A stretch of DNA of 52,042 bases from Gammaproteobacteria bacterium (lineage in GTDB: Bacteria > Pseudomonadota > Gammaproteobacteria > DRLM01): the NCBI GenBank assembly GCA_023266095.1, contig JAHFRV010000013.1, forward strand, positions 1-52,042, written 5' to 3'. Shown piece by piece: positions 45,928 through 52,042 of the stretch; the first letter of the stretch is position 1; each line of letters begins with the position of its first letter. Made by a program: the position numbers and the translations under genes. The notes beneath the pieces were generated by a model that was not told the origin of the DNA, did not search any database, and saw nothing but the letters and a program-made list of their open reading frames with translations.

Positions 45928-48065
45928 TCCAGCGCCGCCTGCTGACTCCGCTCGCGTTGCTGACCGGTGCCACCGTCACAGCGGCGACCGTGGGGCTTGC
46001 TCTGTTCAGCATCATCGGCACGGAAAAGGATTTATTCCATGCTCAGGTGCAGCAAGTCCGGGATGTCTTCAGCGTCCGCCTCGGCAATGCCGACGAGGCC
46101 ATACACGGCCTGGCAAGTTTATTCAACGCCAGCACCCATGTGGATGCCGATGAGTTCCGTATCAGCACCGAGGAAATTTTACGCCGCCATCCCTACATCG
46201 ACACCGTAAGCTATTTTCCGCTGGTTTCCGCCCAAACTCGCGCCGCCTTCGAACAGGAGATGCGCAACGACGGCTACGTCACTTTCTCGATCAATGGGCG
46301 CAATGCGGGTAAATACGCGCCTATGCCAGAGCAGGAACGCTATTTCCCCGCGATGTTCGTAGAGCCGTTCAGCCCCGCGTCATCGCACGAAATCGGTTTC
46401 GACGCCCTGGCCGAGCCCCTCTACCAGGAAGCGATCCGCGCAGCGATCGCAGGCGGCAAAGCCGTGGCGTCTTATGCCATCATTGGGGAGCACGGACGTG
46501 AGGTCATGCTGTTCAAGGCGCTGTACGCCGGCAAGGGCACACCTGTGGATGAGAGCGAACGTCTGGCCACGGTCAATGGCTTGCTCGGGGCGCGCATCAA
46601 CATTCACGGCTTGATGGCGGGCATAAAAAAAGCCGATCATGCGAATATCGCGCTGAGCCTGGATCAGGGCCCTGGCATGACTACGACGGTTTCGGCCGCC
46701 GAGTCGGAACAGGCAGACGATGACCATTCCGGTACGCTGACGCAGCTGGCCGTGTACCAGGAATTACCGCTTGCCGGCCAGCACGTCAGCTTCTCCGTGA
46801 CCAAGGACATTCGCTGGCCTGCGGCCAACCCCGCGTTATTGATCGCCATGGCGCTAATGGGTATCGGTGTTGCGGTCTTGGTCTATGTTCTCGCCCGCGT
46901 ACTCGTGCGACGTGCCGAAGACCTTGAGGAACGCAACATAGTCATTGCGCGGCAGGTGACGGAACAGACCCGCGAACTCGACCTGGGGCATCGTTATCTC
47001 GAAAACATCCTAGGCTCCATGGCCGATGCGCTGTTCGTCATTGATCCCGAGCACCGCATCCAACGCGTGAACAGCGCCGCGACGGCGCTGTTGGGCCAGG
47101 CTGACGGAAACCTCAACAACACTGACATGTGCGACCTGTTCGCCGACCCCGTGGAGCTGGAGCGGGTCTGCGGCGCGCTGATGCATGACGGCACCGTGCG
47201 CAACTGCGAAGTGCGGTTGCGCCGGGGCCCCAACGACACGACCCCCGTATCCCTTTCCGCCGCGATCATGCACGATGAAGCCGGCACCCACATCGGCACT
47301 GTGTTGGCGGCGCAGGACATCAGTGCGCGGGCCGAGGCGCAGGCCGCCTTGGCGGCCAAGAATGCCGAGTTGGAACGCATCAACGCCCATCTGGATCAGT
47401 TCGCCTATGTGATATCACACGACCTCAAGGCCCCGCTGCGTGCCATCGAGAACCTCTCCAAGTGGATCGCAGAGGACCTGGGTGATAGTTTGAGCCACAG
47501 CGTGCGCCAGCATATGGATCTAATGAGCAACCGTGTGCACCGCATGGAAGCGCTGATCAACGGCGTGTTGGCTTATTCGCGGGCCGGCCGTGTGGATAAT
47601 GAAGAGGTGGACGTGGATATCGGCCAAATGTTGGCGGACATCAAGGATTCCATGCCGGTTCCGCCCGGCTATCAGATCATCATCCATGTCGGCATGCCAC
47701 AACTGCACACGGCGGCCACACCGCTGAGCCAGGTGTTCTCCAACCTCATCAGCAACGCCATCAAATACCGCTCACGCGACGATGGCAAGGTGGATATCAC
47801 GGTACGCGACGCCGGCCGATTCTACGAGTTCGCGGTCACCGACGATGGCCCGGGCGTCGCAGCGGAACACCACGAGCGGATCTTCGGCATCTTCCAGACG
47901 CTGGATTCCAAACGTAGCGACAGCACGGGTGTGGGACTCGCGCTGGTCAAGAAAATCGTCGAAAGCCAAGGTGGGACTATCATTGTCGAATCCGCGCCAC
48001 GGGCCGGCGCCACCTTCCGTTTTACCTGGCCCAAGCAGGCCGCCGAGAAAAGACGTGCTGCGTGA
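45924..48065 (+). CDS. CHASE-PAS hybrid-type sensor histidine kinase
   Basis: 713 residues. An N-terminal helix (about 7-32), a periplasmic CHASE domain (about 60-285, with RHPYIDTVSYFPLV and ERYFPAMFVEPF) and a second helix (about 293-320) form the sensor. A short coiled coil and a PAS domain (about 350-465) follow. HisKA has the phospho-acceptor His in FAYVISHDLKAPLRAI near residue 500, of the bacteriophytochrome-like subgroup, and the ATPase domain ends with GVGLALVKKIVESQGG. There is no receiver domain and no regulator gene beside it. The upstream binding-protein remnant suggests that its original ligand partner has been lost. Confidence 0.9.
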   Translation: MIQRRLLTPLALLTGATVTAATVGLALFSIIGTEKDLFHAQVQQVRDVFSVRLGNADEAIHGLASLFNASTHVDADEFRISTEEILRRHPYIDTVSYFPLVSAQTRAAFEQEMRNDGYVTFSINGRNAGKYAPMPEQERYFPAMFVEPFSPASSHEIGFDALAEPLYQEAIRAAIAGGKAVASYAIIGEHGREVMLFKALYAGKGTPVDESERLATVNGLLGARINIHGLMAGIKKADHANIALSLDQGPGMTTTVSAAESEQADDDHSGTLTQLAVYQELPLAGQHVSFSVTKDIRWPAANPALLIAMALMGIGVAVLVYVLARVLVRRAEDLEERNIVIARQVTEQTRELDLGHRYLENILGSMADALFVIDPEHRIQRVNSAATALLGQADGNLNNTDMCDLFADPVELERVCGALMHDGTVRNCEVRLRRGPNDTTPVSLSAAIMHDEAGTHIGTVLAAQDISARAEAQAALAAKNAELERINAHLDQFAYVISHDLKAPLRAIENLSKWIAEDLGDSLSHSVRQHMDLMSNRVHRMEALINGVLAYSRAGRVDNEEVDVDIGQMLADIKDSMPVPPGYQIIIHVGMPQLHTAATPLSQVFSNLISNAIKYRSRDDGKVDITVRDAGRFYEFAVTDDGPGVAAEHHERIFGIFQTLDSKRSDSTGVGLALVKKIVESQGGTIIVESAPRAGATFRFTWPKQAAEKRRAA

Positions 48066-48378
48066 AACTGATCAGCTGCGACGACGGTCATCAGTGTACG
48101 CAGGAGAATAACACCGCTCAATACCATGCCACGCCGGGTTCACCGCAAATAAGCGGGGTAGAATGGGCAAGTTTTCATGTAACCCTACCTACGCCGCGCC
48201 GTCATATCCGCGCATAACGCTACGCCCCTAGTCTCAATATGCCGCCGTTTGCCGTGCAGGGGCAAACCACAAAGCCGCTTGTTACGCTATTCAAATCCGT
48301 TATCTTCACAGAGCATGATATCGTGTGGTTCCTGCGGTTCTGCGCCGTTAATTGTATTTCTATTATTAAGGTGGATCG
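48066..48378. other. Intergenic region upstream of the NnrU-family gene
   Basis: 313 bp without a convincing gene or strong hairpin. A TTG..CAA arrangement near 48280 has the wrong spacing for an FNR/NNR site. Confidence 0.4.
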
Positions 48379-48954
48379 ATGATAATCATGCTGCTCGGGC
48401 TAATCATTTTCTTCGCGGTGCATTCGGTGTCCATCGTCAATGAAACTTGGCGAGACCGAATGGTCGCCGAGCTGGGTGAGTGGCCGTGGAAGGGGATGTA
48501 CGCGCTATTGTCCATCGCGGGCTTCGCGCTCATGGTGTGGGGCTACGGGCTGGCGCGTGAGACACCGGTGATAATTTATTCGCCACCGCAGTGGCTACGC
48601 CATGCGGCGATGTTGCTGTTGCTGCCCGTCTTTCCACTCCTGCTGGCCACCTACTTGCCTGGACGCATCAAGATCATCACCCAACATCCCATGCTGGTGG
48701 CCACCAAGTTGTGGGCCTTCGCGCATCTGCTGGCCAACGGCATGCTGGCTGACGTGCTGCTGTTCGGTAGCTTTCTGGCATGGGCCATGGTGGATCGCGT
48801 TTCCATGAAACACCGTAGCCAGCGTATTATCCCTAGCGCCCCGCTCTCCAAAGCGAACGACATCATCGCCGTGGTGGGCGGGCTTGCACTGTATGTCGCC
48901 TTCGTGTTCTGGGTGCATACCAGCTTGATCGACGTTGCACTGATTCGCCTTTGA
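48379..48954 (+). CDS. NnrU-family integral membrane protein
   Basis: 191 residues with about five membrane helices. The family pattern is visible in GLIIFFAVHS at the N-terminus, KGMYALLSIAGFALMVWGYG near residue 38 and the central ITQHPMLVATKLWAFAHLLANG near 100, whose His residues could bind haem or metal. NnrU proteins were first linked to nitric-oxide and nitrite reduction in denitrifiers. The related plant and cyanobacterial 15-cis-zeta-carotene isomerase is haem-dependent. No denitrification genes are nearby. AAGGTGGATCG precedes the ATG. Confidence 0.85.
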   Translation: MIIMLLGLIIFFAVHSVSIVNETWRDRMVAELGEWPWKGMYALLSIAGFALMVWGYGLARETPVIIYSPPQWLRHAAMLLLLPVFPLLLATYLPGRIKIITQHPMLVATKLWAFAHLLANGMLADVLLFGSFLAWAMVDRVSMKHRSQRIIPSAPLSKANDIIAVVGGLALYVAFVFWVHTSLIDVALIRL

Positions 48955-49059
48955 TGGATTATAGGAAATGGGGGCGCCATTACATTGCTGAGTTATCAGG
49001 TAATCGATCTAACGTTTCGGCCACTGTGTTTGGAGTCACTACAGGTGACTGAGCGTGAC

Positions 49060-49474
49060 GTTGTCGCCTCAACTGTTTTCATCATGCGGCTTTTGGCATT
49101 CCATATCGGTTCGCCGTTGTCCTAACGCAGTATCGGGGGTTCCAGCTCTGTTCGGCCGTGCCGGTGCGCTGTATCGGCGTGGCAGCGTGTTCTCCTTCTC
49201 CGGTTCGTTGACCGCCCAGCCGACGGCTTTACGGCAATAGCTGTCTTTAATCAGATAGAGGTAGTAGTACTGTCGACGCAAGGCGGTGGGCCAATAGGTG
49301 ATGTCCCAAGATCAAACCTGCTTGGCCGCTGTGGCACTGTACTGGTCGGTGGCGTTAGCTGGTGCTGTGGCGACGCCCCGACCACGCCGATGACCAAGTT
49401 CTTCGGCCTTGAGTGCGCGATAGAAGGTGGACTCCGAAGCCAGTCGATACCTTCTCGGCCAGTTTGGGCACGAC
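49060..49474 (-). pseudogene. IS3-family transposase remnant (OrfB, rve domain)
   Basis: Read on the minus strand, KVVPKLAEK, then after a frameshift near 49445 YRLASESTFYRALKAEELGHRRGR, then AAKQV-stop-SWDITYWPTALR and QYYYLYLIKDSYCRKAVGWAVNEPE. This is the usual order of an IS3-family OrfB. The conserved Trp before SWDITYLP has become a TGA (49312-49314). A further DNGEPI near 49110 is the second catalytic region, preceded by another stop. The C-terminal part and any inverted repeats are gone. It is not functional. Confidence 0.75.
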
Positions 49475-49624
49475 TTTACGGGGCAGTCCGTAAATATCAC
49501 GCGCCGTGAAAACGGGCGAAACCTTCCAATTTTTCCAAGGCGCCAGCCTGTTCGAAGGTTTCGCCATAAAACTCCGTGCGGCTTGGGCGGTGTAGGTGGC
49601 GGCGCAACCGCAAGTGGTTTCTTT
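49475..49624 (-). pseudogene. Fragment of dihydroorotase pyrC joined to the IS3 remnant
   Basis: On the minus strand KETTCGCAATYTAQAA, then after a frameshift EFYGETFEQAGALEKLEGF and ARFHGA, then back in the first frame IYGLPR. The order and wording match the C-terminal third of PyrC (KESSCGCAGCF..., FEE.NAL..FEAF, FYGLP in E. coli). The rest of pyrC is absent on both sides. The reading frame runs on without a break from GLPR into the transposase KVVPKLAEK, so a deletion has joined the two. Confidence 0.6.
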
Positions 49625-49782
49625 AAGCAATTTAAAAATATCGAGCAGGTTCCAACATTGCTCCACTCGATTCGGGTTTATGGCGGATATCAATAAATGT
49701 CGACAGAGGACGAGGCACCTCTGTCGGCGTTAGATTCCTGAACTTAGGGCTTATTGGGATGGGTGTCGAGCCAGCCCTAATA

Positions 49783-49812
49783 AACAAAGGGGGCAGAAGT
49801 GCCCCCTTTGTT
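49783..49812 (-). terminator. Rho-independent terminator
   Basis: A 12-bp perfect stem (49783-49794 with 49801-49812) with a 6-nt loop ends, on the minus strand, in TTTGTTTATT. It lies about 30 bases beyond the stop of the small secreted-protein gene. Confidence 0.8.
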
Positions 49813-49841
49813 ATACAGCGCATGATGATGTTGAGGCCGGC

Positions 49842-50129
49842 TTAGGGAGTCGGTATGGGCGATTCCTTGGAGGCGGGGAAGTTGAATTTCAACTCATACC
49901 CCGCGGGCAGATTGTTGAGATACTCGATGGCCGCCGCTTCGCTGCCCAGCTCGGTAGCCAGCTTATTGAACTGACCCTGGTTGTACACGGCTTGGCCGGC
50001 AGGAGTGAGGTTGCCGTTGGCAACTTCAGGCAGGTTCTTGCTCCAATTGGTCACGTCTTGTTTGGCGTGGACGGTGCCGACCAGGGCCAGGCTGCCGGCG
50101 GCGAGGATAGCGAGTGTCAGTTTTTTCAT
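49842..50129 (-). CDS. Small secreted protein of unknown function
   Basis: 95 residues. MKKLTLAILAAGSLALVGTVHA is a clear signal peptide, and the mature chain of about 73 residues is acidic to neutral with NLTPAGQAVYNQGQFNKLA and GSEAAAIEYLNNLPAGYELKF. I do not recognise a family. GGAG nine bases before the ATG at 50129 supports this start over an upstream ATG without SD. It is a single gene with its own strong terminator, so it may be abundant. It is predicted to be in the periplasm or outside the cell. Confidence 0.75.
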   Translation of the reverse strand: MKKLTLAILAAGSLALVGTVHAKQDVTNWSKNLPEVANGNLTPAGQAVYNQGQFNKLATELGSEAAAIEYLNNLPAGYELKFNFPASKESPIPTP

Positions 50130-50325
50130 TTTAAGTTTCTCCGATAGGGGTTGATATAAAAACGCCAGGATTGAAGAGAAGATTCCATCTCTCTGCAATC
50201 GATACATCCATCAAGGCCACACCTAATAAACAAGGGTGAAGACCTCGTATGTTTTCTCGCCCGGATGAACCTGGCTCGAAAAAGCGGCGGCGTGTCCATG
50301 CCCCGCCAATCTTGAAGCTGTTGGA

Positions 50326-50994
50326 TTAGCGGCGCCCAATTCGCGTGCGGCGCCGCGCGATGGCGGGCCAGGCTAACAACAAAGCCAGCAGCGTAACCCC
50401 TTCCAGTGATCCGCCCCCGCCACCCGCGACGGCGAGGGGAGCGGCGGTGGCGGTGGTTTGGCCGCCGCCGGTGGCCACGGGCGGATTGCTACCCACCGAG
50501 ACCGCGGCGGCCACGGTGAAGGAACGGGGACCGGTGTTGGGGAAGCTGTAACGTGCTTGGGAACCCATGTCGATGGATTGCCCGGTGGTTACGTCGGTGA
50601 GGGTGAGGACGTAATCGGCGGGCAACTCGGCGAGGTTCCACTCCAGGCTTACGTCGCGGCCGAAGAATTCCGACTCTGTTTCAAAAGACCATTGCTGGTT
50701 CGCGGCGATGGCGCGAATGTCATACAGATAGTGGGTGTCAGTGAGGCCCCACTCGGGATGAGGAAAACGCGCGGAGATCGGCGGTGGGGTCAGGGAGGAG
50801 GAATAAACCGGCGCGTCGTATTTGACGTCATAACTGTCGCTGGCGTCGGCGAAGGTTCCCAGCGTGATGATGGAACGGTAATCACCGGTGGCGGTGGTGA
50901 TCTTGACGATCCAGCCTTCATCCACGTTTGCGCCTGCCGGCGCTGCCAGGGCCGCCATTAGAATGCTCAGTGCTGTTATGTGCCGTTTCAACAT
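50326..50994 (-). CDS. Secreted protein with GlyGly-CTERM-like sorting tail
   Basis: 222 residues. A signal peptide (ITALSILMAALAAPAGA) is followed by a beta-rich domain of unknown family containing GWIVKITTATGDYRSIITLG and VLTLTDVTTGQSIDMG. The C-terminus has a glycine run (AGGGGGS), a hydrophobic helix (VTLLALLLAWPAIA) and a cluster of Arg, the layout of GlyGly-CTERM proteins, which are processed by rhombosortase and exported by type II secretion. GGAG precedes the ATG at eight bases. It follows the large FnIII-type protein gene by 63 bp. Confidence 0.75.
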   Translation of the reverse strand: MLKRHITALSILMAALAAPAGANVDEGWIVKITTATGDYRSIITLGTFADASDSYDVKYDAPVYSSSLTPPPISARFPHPEWGLTDTHYLYDIRAIAANQQWSFETESEFFGRDVSLEWNLAELPADYVLTLTDVTTGQSIDMGSQARYSFPNTGPRSFTVAAAVSVGSNPPVATGGGQTTATAAPLAVAGGGGGSLEGVTLLALLLAWPAIARRRTRIGRR

Positions 50995-51057
50995 GGGACT
51001 GTCTCCAGAAAAATCAGGCCGGCGCGCACGGGGCGTACGCCGACCGACTCGTGTCTT

Positions 51058-52042
51058 CTATTTATAAAACCGCAGAATCAGGCTGTCGCCGGTTTCCGCT
51101 CGCAACCACCAACCTTCCCAAGGCGCCAACTTGATCGAGCCATCCGCTACACTTTGGACGTATTCATAAGTGCCGGTGGCGGGGTTGTAACTATAAAGCG
51201 TGTTCAGTAACCAGCGGCTGGTAACCGCCTCCGAGAACGATTTCCAGTCGGTGGCCAATTTGCATCCATTCGACTTGGTGTTGTTACACACCTTGACTTG
51301 GCTGGATTGCAATAAGTCCTTCACTGTCAGGTAAGGATTGCCAATAAGATTGCCGCCGGCTTGGAGGGCAATGTCCACACACTGCACGCCGGGGAAGCTC
51401 GCCGAGTCGCACTGATTGGTGTTCTCAGCATTGAATTGGTCGTCGATCACCGTGCCGTCTTTATAGACCACCAGCCAGTAGGCCTGGCCCGGCAGGGCGG
51501 TGGTGGCGGGGAGATAATAGCCTTCGAATGATCCGGGTACGCCATAGCTGGGCCACGCATAGACCTCCGGTGTCACGCCCAAGTCATCTGACAAGAGGTT
51601 GGTGAAATCATTGGTGGGTGACAGCCGGGTGGGGATGGAGATGAGGTTCCAGCCGCTGTTCAAGGTGATGGTGGCCACCGTGGTGCCGATGGTGACGGTC
51701 ACCGTGGCGATGTTGGAGTCGGCGTTGCCGTCGTTGGCTTTGAATGTAAACGTGTCGGTGCCGGTGACGCCCGGGCGGGGCGCGTAGCGGTAGGTGCCGG
51801 CGGTGGAATTGGTGATCGTGGCGGTCCCCAGACTGCCGTTGCTGACGATGCTGTATTTGAGCGGGTCACTATTGACATCGCTGGCCGAGAGCACGCCATT
51901 GGTGGTGCCGTCCTTGAGCACGCTGAGGTTGCCGTTGAAGGCCGTGGGTTTGAAGTTGGCGAGGGGGGTAGCGCGCGACTCGTTGGAGTTACCCGATTCC
52001 GTGGTGCCGTTGAAGGCGCGGATCACGTAGTAATAAGGCGTG
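51058..52042 (-). CDS. Surface or secreted protein with FnIII- and cadherin/Ig-like repeats (5' end outside window)
   Basis: The gene runs out of the window at its N-terminal side; the frame is open to the last base. The visible C-terminal 327 residues begin with the end of a fibronectin type III unit (YYYVIRAFNGTTESGNSN), then a cadherin-like/Big_9 unit (SDPLKYSIVSNGSLGTATI, GTDTFTFKANDGNADSN), then a C-terminal domain with LNSGWNLISIPTRL and four Cys residues. Such proteins are exported and often adhesive or enzyme-associated. The catalytic part, if any, lies outside the window. It probably forms an operon with the GlyGly-CTERM-like gene downstream. Confidence 0.78.
   Translation of the reverse strand, partial: TPYYYVIRAFNGTTESGNSNESRATPLANFKPTAFNGNLSVLKDGTTNGVLSASDVNSDPLKYSIVSNGSLGTATITNSTAGTYRYAPRPGVTGTDTFTFKANDGNADSNIATVTVTIGTTVATITLNSGWNLISIPTRLSPTNDFTNLLSDDLGVTPEVYAWPSYGVPGSFEGYYLPATTALPGQAYWLVVYKDGTVIDDQFNAENTNQCDSASFPGVQCVDIALQAGGNLIGNPYLTVKDLLQSSQVKVCNNTKSNGCKLATDWKSFSEAVTSRWLLNTLYSYNPATGTYEYVQSVADGSIKLAPWEGWWLRAETGDSLILRFYK

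Noticed and set aside
48270-48300. FNR/NNR-like site before the NnrU-family gene
   Set aside because: The TTG and CAA half-sites are 16 nt overall; the consensus needs 14, and the inner bases do not match.

Overview
The window looks like chromosomal DNA of a gammaproteobacterium, probably an environmental lineage outside the Enterobacteria. The evidence is a Pho regulon with good matches to the enterobacterial/pseudomonad Pho box, enlarged PstC and PstA proteins, a two-haem cytochrome c4, Fe-type SodB beside the monothiol glutaredoxin GrxD, and RNase T. The rnt, grxD, sodB and argF genes are also neighbours in E. coli and/or Pseudomonas. I cannot name the genus. No rRNA, tRNA or CRISPR array was seen.

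Region 1 (about 0.3-18.7 kb, minus strand) is an ABC-transporter-dependent polysaccharide locus. Transcription runs from a VanZ-VanZ-heparinase fusion through Wzm and Wzt, a methyltransferase, several GT2 and GT4 glycosyltransferases, a NodB-type deacetylase and an FkbM methyltransferase, to a large fusion of a GT2 transferase with an alkaline-phosphatase-superfamily domain. A divergent exported trypsin-like protease flanks it.

Region 2 (18.8-26.1 kb) is housekeeping: the protease, a possible minus-strand small RNA, cytochrome c4, an FbpC-like ATPase, modC and modB without modA, and argF with argD.

Region 3 (26.3-37.3 kb) is the phosphate regulon: phoB-phoR-pstS, then pstC-pstA-pstB-phoU. 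Pho boxes precede phoB, pstS and pstC. Between pstS and pstC lie a PilZ protein gene and an AT-richer cassette encoding a Tai4/Rap1a-like immunity protein and a Tae4-like type VI amidase effector. Two diverged copies of a repeat of about 155 bp bracket the cassette. This is the most unusual part of the window.

Region 4 (37.4-48.95 kb) is stress response and signalling: sodB, grxD, a PepSY protein with a PhoQ-like two-component pair, an active and a degenerate GGDEF response regulator downstream of rnt, a TraB/GumN-family protein, and a CHASE-PAS histidine kinase preceded by the tail of a lost ABC substrate-binding protein. An NnrU-family membrane protein follows.

Region 5 (49.0-52.04 kb) is a decayed patch in which a pyrC fragment is joined to an IS3-family transposase remnant. 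It is followed by three secreted proteins on the minus strand; one has a GlyGly-CTERM-like tail and one is cut by the window edge.
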